From Sabellastarte sp. h YS-2021 (taxonomy: Eukaryota; Annelida; Polychaeta; Sabellida; Sabellidae), in the NCBI GenBank assembly GCA_964017235.1, contig OZ024936.1:51201028-51265027 (forward strand): 64,000 nucleotides of DNA. Reading direction: 5' to 3'. The position numbers and the translations under genes were made by a program. The notes under the pieces are model-generated. The model saw only the letters and a list, made by a program, of their open reading frames with translations, ran no database searches and was not told where the DNA came from. How positions within the stretch are numbered: position 1 is the stretch's first letter; the number at the start of each line of letters is the position of its first letter. Of this stretch, positions 27,701 to 39,700 are shown piece by piece.

Positions 27701-30700
27701 AATCTGTCTTTGATTACTATCACCAATGATGGATTTGTTTTGCAACTAGTTTGAATCACAAGCTCGTCTTTTTCAACTTTTCTTGGGATGGACTGGACAG
27801 TTTGTTTGGTCCTGTGACCTTGATTCTTCAGGTGATGCAGGTGAATCATTTGGCTTCTAAGGCTCCTTGGATTTTCAACCTGTAGTCATTCCTGCTTTGA
27901 AACCTTCTTTAGATCATGCTTTGATGCAAGATAGGTTTCTTTGTCCAGTGAGAGCCTTGAGAGGTTATCTTGATAAGACAAAAGATCTCAGGAAAGGCAA
28001 GAAAATTCTTTTGTAGCTATTAAGAAGGGCTACTCCAAGATTTAGGTGCAGAATCATCTTGATTGCATCAGAGTGGCTAGGGATGTCTTATTTTTGGGAT
28101 CTGGTGGATCTGTTCCACAAAGGTTCCTTTTAGGGCTTCCCTTGCAGGTGAGTTCAATCATTCTGCCATTGGTATCCAACAACCTGAATCTTAAGCTTCC
28201 AGTGTATGTGTTTCCTTTCTTAGACTGTGGGGCTTGGGGAACAGATGCATTACTCTTTTCTTGGGAGGATCTGGACAGCTTTGTGTTTGTTCCAGTGGCT
28301 CTCATTCCTCAGGTGATTCAAGATGATCACCTACAGGTGCAGAATCATCATGGTTGCACCAGGATAGCCAAGGATTCTTCAGGTGATTTAGAAGATGCCC
28401 ACCTTCAGGTGCAGATTCATCATGATTGAATCATGATGGTCATGGTGGATGTTCTTGGTTGTGGGACCTGGTAGATTTATGCACAAACCTCCATCTGAGG
28501 CTTCTTTGTGGTGAACTTCTCAGATACTACTTTTGTAGATGTAGCAAATTTCCTTAATTATTTCTTTAAGGAAAAGAATCTTAAGCCATCTACTATTGCT
28601 GGTTACAGAATAACAATGGTAGATTGCTTTCCTTGAAGGGGAATAAGTCTCTAGAACTCTTCAGCTGTATAGATTGTTGACATATTTCTATAGAGACAAT
28701 CCAGTAGCCAATAGGTTAAGCCTTCTTTACCTTTTGTCTCTGGTCTTGTTTGGTCTCACCAGACAGTCTTTTGAGCCTTTGGGGAAGATTTCTTGGAGGT
28801 TATTAACTTTCAAGATGGTCTTTCTTTTGACTTTGGCATTAGGCAAAGGAAGAAGGGTAATTCTCGTTAGCATTGTCTTCCCTTACTTTAAATGAGTATT
28901 GCTCACAAGTGGCTCTGGCCATTTATTAGCCAAGAATCAGTTGGCTTTGGATGGGCCTACTTCAGTTAAGCCGGTCGATATGCCAGCTCTCAATCACTGG
29001 GACAGCAGTTTTACTCAAGATAGATCTCTTTGTCTTGTGAGGTTTTGAAATACTTTTACTTGGGACAAAGGATTCAATGAGGAATTATTATGTCTGTGCC
29101 TAGTTAGGAAGGCTTTACAGCAGATATTTTCAGGTCAACTATCTTATCTTGCTGTAGGCAGACTATCATTTTGACTGAGGAGAAGTCAAATTCTGACTCT
29201 CAACAGCACCGAGTCAAAGCAAGAATCTTTAGGTTTTAGGATAATGTTTCTGTATATGAATTTTTAGATGCATGTTACTGGAAACCATAACTTTTTTACC
29301 AATTTTCAGTCTCACCTGCTTGGTTTGCTTGTGGTCAGACTTTGATATTGTGTCCTACAGTTGGTTATCTTATAAGTATATGCGTGATACTTATATTGAT
29401 ACTTTAGTATGCATTTGCAGCTGTATGTCTGTCATACTATCTGTTTTTATATTAGGCAGAATTGTTGACTTCATTCAGACTTGGAATTACACAATATGCT
29501 GATGACACTTCCAATATTTGTGTCACCTGTGTGGGTGTTGGATGTTTGTCTAGATACAGCATTCAACTGTGGCAATAACTGGCAATTTGTGAGAACTTCA
29601 ACTACATACTATGATTTAGGGGATCTGTATGGTATGTGGTGACTGTTGGAAGTTTATATGTTGTTGTATGCATGTAAATTTCAATGTAAACTTCTCATAA
29701 TGTTTTAGTTGTAGGCTAGGTAGTGAGTCTCTGTAATGATTACTTCCTTCCTACAACAACAACAACAACAACAAGGCTGTGTTGTTTTGTAATGCTCAAC
29801 AGTTCCACTGCCTCATCTGGGAGGTGAGTTTGGATCTGAATGCCTATAGGATTGTGCTGTGTATGATAGCTGTGCAGAGTGGTGTACTGGGTCTTTAAAT
29901 TCTAGTACTGCCCTCCTTCCATGAAGGCTGCATTCAGCAATGGTCAGGAAATGGTAAGTGTATTTTTCGCAATAAAATTGAAAAATTTTGTTGTAATTTT
30001 AATTTTTATTAGATAAATACTTACCATTTCCTGACCAGGATAGTCCCCCCCTACCTCCCCGCAGATTCAGTACTAGGGGAGTATTTTCTGCAACAAAAAT
30101 AATGAAGATTGTTTACTAGCGTGGTCACATGACCACTAGGGGGACATGCTAGTTCACACTCACTCACTGGCCTCTTAAGGTATCTTAAAACGTTTCACAA
30201 CGTTGGCCAGTGAGTTGGTTGGCACAAACATATAGCAATGGTCAGGAAATGGTAAGTATTTATCTAATAAAAATTAAAATTACAACAAAATTTTTCAAAT
30301 TGTTAATCTTCATGAATGATAAAGTTTTTGGGTATATCTAATGTGAGATGTTTTACTGTAATTTTTAACCATTTCTTTTTTTGCCGTCATATATATTGAG
30401 GCACCAATGAATATAAACAATTTATAACTCGAGATTTCTCTCTATTTCGGCATGGAATTTAATGCAATAAAACAAGCAGAATCTCTGTTTCCTTTCTAAT
30501 GTTATAACATATTTATATGTCACATAATTTCCCAAAGAGTAATAAAAATTGTCACTTATTGACAAATTTTTAATGCTAATTAGGCATAGAAAAGGGCATT
30601 GGGTTTACAAAAAATATTCCTGTCAACATGTCCCCCTATTCAAACCATGTATGGCTCATGATAGATGTTAAAAATTGTCAACAGAAGCAAAACATGCTCA

Positions 30701-33700
30701 ATGCTTCCCCAGTCAAATTCCCATCATTGTCACCTGAATTACTATTGTGATAAAAATTTCCCATAATGCATTGGGAAGATAAGGGCACTGGGTTTCTCCA
30801 GTAGAGAGTTTTAATTATGCTGTGGTGAGGTTAACATTTTCCTGCTCTGCTCACATCTTAGAGACATCAGAAAAAATTGAAGTTATTTTTATGCTAGTTT
30901 TGAATCATTTTTCTATGGTAACCATTCCTATTTTTGTGAAGATGGGCAAGGCATCTTAGACTTAGACAATGCATAAACTTAAAAATAAAATAACCGAGGG
31001 AACTAATTGTAGCTGTGAAATGTGAAGCAGGCCTACAAATGATAAGGCTGTTAAAAAGTACTTGAGTACTTGCGAGCGACTAGAGTACTGGATTATCTGT
31101 AGTGCAAAAGTAAGGAAAAAAACTCATTTCTACTGAAACTTTTTGTAAATTTGTAGGGAAAATGGAACTCTTCCTGGCTTTTATCACTAAAAAGAATGTT
31201 TATAACTAATAGTATTACATTCACTATTCACTCAGACCCGACATTAATGCACACATGGGTGACATTTTAAAGAGCTTATGGTACAGTAAACTGTGTCAAA
31301 TTTGCAACAGTATATGAGATTTACCAGTTAGGGAACCTCATTCTATTTCCTTGACTTTTAGAAAACTCTTTATACATTAGCGATTTCAACAACATTTAGT
31401 CTCCGATCTCCCTTGATGCCAAATTTAACATAAATCATTTTGTCTTACTTTTAAAGGATGACCCCCTCACCCCCCTCCTGTGGGGAATTTAAAATCTGGT
31501 GAATTTCACATTTTTACTGTACCTTAACAGTGACAAACCAGGGGCTTTTGAATAATAGATAAGGACTAAATTGGACACACAACATCCAAGCGTCCAAGAA
31601 AGCATCACATCATTAACAAGTCACATGTTTTCACTGTAAATTGACACATTTACCCCAAGTGTGCTTAGCAAATCTAAGCAGATGACATTTCATTCTTGTA
31701 ACACAGCCACAAACTGATGTGCCTCTTCCTCCAAACCAAAAAAAAAAACACAACAAAAAAATAAAAACAAAGATTAAACAACAAAAATACTAGTCTACCT
31801 ACAACCCTGTAACCAGATTGAATAAGAACTTTCTTTTAACTTTTTAAATATCACAAGAAACAATTTTACAGTTTTTTTTTGTATCCTATTTTTTAAAATG
31901 TACAATTTTTATTGGATAAATTCACCTACTATTATTGTTCTGTCAGTTTTTACCATATAAAAATAAAATTACAATGAAGTTTGTCAAATCCATTCACCAC
32001 TGGACTAAATCGTATAGCCAGTTGTAATTATCATTATTATTTTAAATTCTTTACAGAAGATATTCAGCCCATCTTGTATGAATCTTGACTAATGTCAGCG
32101 TAGAAAAAGCATGAAATATGCCTTACAATGAAAGTGTTTCACAGTGAAACTACTTTTAGCTTAGCTCACTTTAGTTAATAATATAACAAGCTTAATCCTG
32201 CTGTCTTGCTGTTCTGCTCTAGAAGTAGAGTAAGAAACCTAAAATTTGCTACATATCTGAAATGCAAGTGGAAATACTAATAAAATAAATGAATTGAGGT
32301 GATATTTCTTGAATGTTTAGTAGATTAAGGCTATTTAAACTGAAAAATACCAAGTTTAAGACAAAACATCATAAGGTTTTAGAGGTGGCAAATTTTAGAT
32401 TTCTGGCGAATTTTAGGTTCCTCATTCTGCAAGTATATCATACCATTTTCCAGTATTTAGATTCAATCCTTAGAGTTTAGTGTTTAGTTTGCTGTTGTTT
32501 AAGTCTCACCATCAAAGACTGACTTAATTATTGAATGGTTGCCATCTACTTATTGCTAGTTTGCTATGTAGTCTCTCAGGACCTTGATGATATGCGATGG
32601 TTCCATGATCAACTTGGTCAGAGTGAAGTTCAGGGTTTGGTAATTTGTTTGTGTATGGGAGAGCTTCCGGCTCCGCCGGCTCCGCCGGCTCCGCATTTTG
32701 TTTTCCTTATAACTCTGTAACCGTTAGGCGGATTCTTTTCAAATTTGGCAGGTTTAGGCAGTAGCTCTGGGGATGATAACTTGAAAGGAATTTTATCAAT
32801 TCACCTGAAACTTGGCAAATACATTCATTCTATTAAAATCTGGAAATCATTAGATTTTGGCATTGATTGGTCAAGAAATGGCCGAGTAATTAATGATTAA
32901 TTAATCATTACGAATTTTCCAAATAAGGAAAACACAAAAATGCTTATATCTCGAAAACCGTGCTAGATAGAGCGATTTCGACGAAATTTTTGACCCACAG
33001 GGTATCTCTGCGGAGTAGTTTTCCCAATTTTCAAAAAATTTTTGTCTCGCCCAAAATGGCGGCCATTTTGAATTTTCGAAATTTTCGCAAAAATTGCAAA
33101 ACACAAAAATGCTTATATCTCAAAAACCGTGCTAGATAGAGCGATTTCGACGAAATTTTTGACCCTCAGGGTATCTCTGGAGAGTAGTTATCCCAATTTT
33201 GAAAAAATTTTTGTCTCGCCAAAAATGGCGGCCATTTTGAATTTTCGAATTTTTCGCAAAAATTGCAAAACATAAAAATGGTTATATCTCGAAAACCCTG
33301 CTAGATAGAGCGATTTCGACGAAATTTTTGACCCACAGGGTATATCTGCAGAGTAGCCATGCCAATTTTCAAACAAAAAATTTCTCGCAAAAAATGGCGG
33401 CCATTTTGAATTTTCGAATTTTTCGCAAAATTGCAAAACACAAAAATGCTTATATCTCGAAAACCGTGCTAGATAGAGCGATTTCGACGAAATTTTTGAC
33501 CCACAGGGTATCTCTGCAGAGTAGCCATGCCAATTTTCAAAAAAATTTTGTCTTGCCAAAAATGGTGGCCATTTTGAATTTTTCGCAAAAATTGCAAAAC
33601 ATAAAAATGGTTATATCTCGAAAACCCTGCTAGATAGAGCGATTTCGACGAAATTTTTGACCCACAGGGTATATCTGCAGAGTAGCCATGCCAATTTTCA

Positions 33701-36700
33701 AAAAAATTTTGTCTCGCCAAAAATGGCGGCCATTTTGAATTTTCGAATTTTTCGCAAAAATTGCAAAACATAAAAATGCTTATATCTCAAAAACCCTGCT
33801 AGATAGAGCGATTTCGACGAAATTTTTGACCCACAGGGTATCTCTGCAGAGTAGCCATGCCAATTTTCAAACAAAAAATTTCTCGCAAAAAATGGCGGCC
33901 ATTTTGAATTTTCAAATTTTTCGCAAAATTGCAAAACACAAAAATGCTTATATCTCGAAAACCGTGCTAGATAGAGCGATTTCGACGAAATTTTTGACCC
34001 ACAGGGTATCTCTGCAGAGTAGCCATGCCAATTTTCAAAAAAATTTTATCTTGCCAAAAATGGCGGCCATTTTGAATTTTCGAATTTTTGCGCAAAAATT
34101 GCAAAACACAAAAATGCTTATATTTCGAAAACCGTGCTACATAGAGCGATTTCGACGAAATTTTTTATCTTCAGGGTATCTCTGCAGAGCAGCTATCCCA
34201 AAGAGCTTTCACTTGGTGAAGTTTCAGACCCATAGCTAATTGCTCACCTACTCAAAAAGAGTAAATGCGAATTACCTCTAAAAGTATTGCAGATGGCCAA
34301 TTTTTCTCAAATAACTCATTCACCTACTTTTGGAAGAGCTTTCACATGGTGAAGTTTCAGACCCATAGCCAATTATTCACCTACTCAAAATGAGTAAATG
34401 CGAATTATTTCTAAAAGTATTGCAGATAGCCAATTTTTCTCAAATAACTCATTCACCTACTTTTGGGAGAGCTTTCACATGGTGAAGTTTCAGACCCATA
34501 GCTAATTATTTACCTACTCAAAATGAGTAAATGCTAATTATCTGTAAAAGTATTGCGGATACCCAATTTTTATCAAATAACTCATTTATCTACTTGTGGG
34601 AGAGCTTTCACTTGGTGAAGTTTCAGACCCATAGCTAATTACTCACCTACTCAAAATGAGTAAATGCGAATTATCTCTAAAAGTATTGCAGATAGCCAAT
34701 TTTTCTCAAATTAATCATTCACCTACTTTTGGGAGAGCTTTCACTTGGTGAAGTTTCAGACCCATAGCTAATTACTCGTCTACTCAAAATGAGTAAATGC
34801 GAATTATCTCTAAAAGTATTGCAGATAGCCAATTTTTCTCAAATAACTCATTCACCTACTTTTGGGAGAGCTTTCACTTGGTGAAATTTCAGACCCATAG
34901 CTAATTACTCACCTACTCAAAATGAGTAAATGCGAATTATCTCTAAAAGTATTGCAGATAGCCAATTTTTCTCAAATAACTCATTCACCTACTTTTGGGA
35001 GAGCTTTCACTCTGTGAAGTTTCAGACCCATAGCTAATTACTCACCTACTCAAAATGAGTAAATGTGAATTATCTCATAAAGTATTGCAGATAGCCAATT
35101 TTTGTCAAATTAATCATTCACCTACTTTTGGGAGAGCTTTCACTTGGTGAAGTTTCAGACCCATAGCTAATTACTCACCTACTCAAAATGAGTAAATGCG
35201 AATTATATCTAAAAGTATTGCAGATAGCCAATTTTTCTCAAATAACTCATTCACCTACTTTTGGGAGAGCTTTCACTCTGTGAAGTTTCAGACCCATAGC
35301 TAATTACTCACCTACTCAAAATGAGTAAATGCGAATTATCTGTAAAAGTATTGCAGATAGCCAATTTTTCTCAAATAACTCATTCACCTACTTGTGGGAG
35401 AGCTTTCACTCTGTGAAGTTTCAGACCCATAGCTAATTACTCACCTACTCAAAATGAGTAAATGCGAATTATTTGTAAAAGTATTGCAGATAGCCAATTT
35501 TCTCAAATAACTCATTCACCTACTTTTGGGAGAGCTTTCACTTGGTGAAGTTTCAGACCCATAGCTAATTACTCACCTACTCAAAATGAGTAAATGCGAA
35601 TTATCTCTAAAAGTATTGCAGATAGCCAATTTTTCTCAAATTAATCATTCACCTACTTTTGGGAGAGCTTTCACTTGGTGAAGTTTCAGACCCATAGCTA
35701 ATTACTCGTCTACTCAAAATGAGTAAATGTGAATTATCTCTAAAAGTATTGCAGATAGCCAATTTTTCTCAAATAACTCATTCACCTACTTTTGGGAGAG
35801 CTTTCACTTGGTGAAGTTTCAGACCCATAGCTAATTACTCACCTACTCAAAATGAGTAAATGCGAATTATCTCTAAAAGTATTGCAGATAGCCAATTTTT
35901 CCCAAATAACTCATTCACCTACTTTTGGCAGAGCTTTCACTTGGTGAAGTTTCAGACCCATAGCTAATTATTCACCTACTCAAAATGAGTAAATGTGAAT
36001 TATCTCTAAAAGTATTGCAGATAGCCAATTTTTATCAAATACTCATTCATCTACTTGTGGGAGAGCTTTCACATGGTGAAGTTTCAGACCCATAGCTAAT
36101 TACTCACCTACTCAAAATGAGTAAATGCGAATTATCTCTAAAAGTATTGCAGATAGCCAATTTTTCTCAAATAACTCATTCACCTACTTTTGGGAGAGCT
36201 TTCACTTGGTGAAGTTTCAGACCCATAGATAATTATTCACCTATTCAAAATGAGTAAATGTGAATTATCTCTTAATAGTATTGCAGATAGCCAATTTTTC
36301 TCAAATAACTCATTCACCTACTTTTGGAAGACCTTTCACACACGAAAATGAAAAATTGTGAATATCTCGGAAAAGCTATTTCTTCTGCTTTAATGCTCGG
36401 CGGGAGATACACACCACGGCAGTGGTCTTGACAAAAATTTTTGTCTCCCCCAAAAATGGTGGCCATTTTGAATTTTCAAAGTTTTTGCAAAACACAAAAA
36501 TGCTTATATCTCGAAAACTGTGCTATATGGAGCGAACTCAACAAAATTTTGGACCTGCTGGGTATCTCTGCAGAGTAGCCATGCCAATTTTCAAAATATT
36601 TTTGTCTCGCCAAATATAGCGGACATTTTTAATTTTTTTATTTTTTGCAAAACACAAAAATGCTTATATCGTGAAAACCGTGCTAGATAGAACAGACTGC

Positions 36701-39700
36701 GCTGACTTTAGTTGCCACAACAGTATAAGGCTAGAAACGAAGCATTTTCTTAATACTTTAGCACTCACCTTTATATCTTTTTCGGGACGCTTTGTTTTTG
36801 CTATGCAAAAACATTATCTTTTTTTTTGCGAGCGATCCTCTAGTTAATTCTTGATTATAATCAGACTGACCCCAGGACATTTTAGTACCCTCTTGTTGGT
36901 CAGATATTGACATGCAATTTAGGGTGTAACTCTCTTTGTGAAAATTTTAGGATTCATACTATATTTTGTTATATAAATGAGTAATCTTTGGGCAAAGGTA
37001 AACAAGTAATCTGGCCACTTAAGTCCAACCTTGAAAATGATTGAAAGTTATTCTGGTGAAAATCTCTGATCAATAAGGTCAAATATGGTTGTAGTCAGAT
37101 AGAAAGAAAGAACAAGGCCAAAAGGGGTTTTGGTCTACTAGCGTGAGCTGCAAAGACATCAGAGACTGCAGTAGTGAACTGAAGTGGTCACCCATTCCAG
37201 TACTAACGTGGCCCATTGCCACTTAACTTTAGTGGAGAGACAGATACTCATCACACTTCATCACAATCCATGAAAGTCTGGAGACAAAAAAAAAGTAAAA
37301 AGTGATTCCTAGAAGCGCGACCCTCGCTAGAACTTGCATCTTTGTAAGGACTGCAACACAAGTACACCAATTTCAGTAAAAATATAGCAGTCATTAACCT
37401 TACAAATAAAAGGGAAAATTTCAGTGGAGAAAGTCGCTTTTCAGATATCTATTGAGAACTGTCTACAGAGTTTACTGGAAAACTTTCCAGGTCTACCAGA
37501 CCTACAGCTCAAAAGTGTTACAGCTCCTTTAGTAAAAGTTAATAGTCTGTATTTAATTTAGGTTAAATAAAGAATGAGTTTCAAAACTGACCAAGTGGCA
37601 ATTGCCAAAGCATAAATATGGGTGATAGTAAAAATCTCATTAATTTTGGCGATTAACAAGGCCAAAAGGGGATTTAGCCTACTAGTGTAGCCGCAAAGCC
37701 ATCAGAGACATGGGTAGTGCACTGAGGTGGTCAATAATCTAAGTATTAACATAGCCCATTACTGCTTAACTTCAGTGATCAGATAGGTACTCATCATGCT
37801 ATGCCACAAATCATGAAAGTTCGGAGGGCAAAAAAAAAACCGCAAAAAAGTGATCTCTAGGAGTGCAAGCCATGCTAGAGCTCACGCATAAAAAAATGTG
37901 AACAGTTTTCTTAAGTTGCAGGACATTTTTACCTGTAACTCTAGAAATATACTGTTCCATCAGAAGAGTTACTAGTCTTGGACAAGGGGTAGGTGTTAAT
38001 TTCATACGCTGACTAAGGGAGCCACGGTGGCAGAGTGGTAACACTCTTGCCTCCCACCTCTGAGGCCGGGGTTCGATCCCCGCACGGGCTCAAGTGGGAA
38101 AGCTGGTAGTTGCTTGCCGTTGGTCGGCAGTTTACAGTACACAACCCTAGCGAACTCTATGTACTGGTTTCCTCTGCCCTTCCAACTACCCGTCGTGATA
38201 TGACCTATACAGTGTTGAAAGCGACGTAAAACCCCAAATAAACAAACATACGCTGACTAAGAAGGGACTCCACTGGTAAATTTTTCAGACACGTGTAACT
38301 TGGTTTTGAGTACAGATTCAGTGAATGGCACAGTATTAGCCTCCTTCCATTTTTAAATAAATAAAAACAGGTTTTGATTAAAATAAATCCCTGAATATTA
38401 TTTGAAAAGAAACACATGAAAAAGAGTAAAGCTGGAAGGGAAAATGCTTGTAAAGGGATCCGGAACCATATATTGGTCAAATATCCTTTAAATAATTTTA
38501 GAGTTCCAGTACATTAATCGTAATTATCTATGAGGAGGACTGGGCCAGGGATAGGTCCCACCTTGTGTGGAAATATGACCCAGATCTGATGTTAAATTTG
38601 TATTTTTTTGGACAGCAAACAAACAAAGAGACAAACAAAGAAACAGACATAATTAAAATACCACCCTTTCTTCTCCCCTGGGGTGGGTGGGGTGGGGGTG
38701 GGGTTGGGGTGTTGTTAATTACTGGCACTGGAAGTCAGTAATAGTATAAATAGAATATTTTGAGTGTTGTACTATGTAATATCAACCATAACATATCAGT
38801 GATATATTATGGTGGAGGAAAAGAGCTTCCAAAAAGACTGAAGTCAAATTTAATAAAGCAGTGAATTGAAACTAATACATGTGGAAAGTAGATTATTGTG
38901 TCAGTCTTGCTTTTGGAGCAAAAGTTGAAAAATGATGACCTTAATCATTTTGGGCATGGCAATAAAAATTTTTATTGGTAAACTTCCTATATATAGGACA
39001 ATTGCTATGAAAGGAAAATATAATTGAAAATTTATTCAAATCTACAGCATACTGAACAGATATAATTAATTCAAATACAAATAGACCTACAAAATTCAAA
39101 TGAAACTATAAAATAATTCTACTTAGTAAGGAATTTGAGATAACAGGTTACATTTTAATTAAAAATTCAAGGACTTTACATAGATCTCTATCTATAAGGG
39201 GAAGTTTTCAAATAATAATAAGTAAATGGGAAAATCCGGATTATACTTTTTGGAATGTAATGTGTATTTATACTCAGCACAATATCTGCATATACTACAG
39301 GACTCAAAGCGCTATTAAACCCATCTGACTGCACAGGTACAGCCCCAACTCACAAGTAACTGACATTCCCCTAACTGGAAGATAGAGGCCCAAGGATGAC
39401 CATTTATCAATGTCCTTGAGGTTCTTTAGCCTGCCACTGGGGATAGAACCCAATGACAGGGGACTGCCATTTAAAGTGGTCATCCGAGCCTGTACCTGGG
39501 TTTGAACCCACGTCCTCTGAGTTCCTAGACAAGTGTGCTACCCGCTAGGCCACAGTGGCAGATATCCAGATATTGTATCCAGATAGTGATCCAGATCACT
39601 CAAAATTTTATGGGATCTAAGTTGGACCAAGACCCATCTGATGATTTTTGAGGAATATCCAACCAGTAGTATTTGTGTAATCTTGCTCACAAACAAAGAG

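Larger units (their letters stand above)
18488..30298 (+). mobile_element. Older, decayed DIRS-type retrotransposon, split by a younger DIRS
   Basis: It is bounded by inverted terminal repeats (18488-18712 and about 30050-30298) that start TTTTATTGCG and end TTTTTCAA. An internal complementary region at 29937-30037 joins the complements of both ends, the DIRS hallmark. Without the insert at 20898-27192 it is about 5.5 kb. Its internal ORFs are broken: RNase H, methyltransferase-like and recombinase traces remain on the right, and no recognisable RT on the left. Confidence 0.8.
32640..36845. repeat. Composite satellite region
   Basis: It starts with three CCGGCTCCG units (32667-32693), passes through a single-copy part with AACTCTGTAACCGTTAGGCG, then a 168-bp array (32930-34200), a 133-bp array (34200-36340), and two more diverged copies of the 168-bp unit (36420-36710). 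It ends near GCGAGCGATCCTCTAG. Return of the first unit after the second array suggests one inserted or expanded within the other. Confidence 0.7.

Noticed and set aside
32901..34239. Several ORFs of 67-137 codons on both strands
   Set aside because: They follow the 168-bp satellite unit, which happens to lack stops; there are no recognisable domains or splice context.
34200..36340. Regular spacing that could suggest a CRISPR array
   Set aside because: Whole 133-bp units repeat without unique spacers, in animal intron DNA, with no cas genes. It is a satellite.
32640..36845. Helitron or Helentron carrying the two satellites
   Set aside because: The right edge ends CTAG followed by T, but I find no clear hairpin before it and no 5' TC terminus, so the class cannot be supported.
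38027..38099. Functional tRNA gene
   Set aside because: The T arm is perfect, but the acceptor stem is short, the anticodon loop has 8 nt, and a family B SINE body follows.
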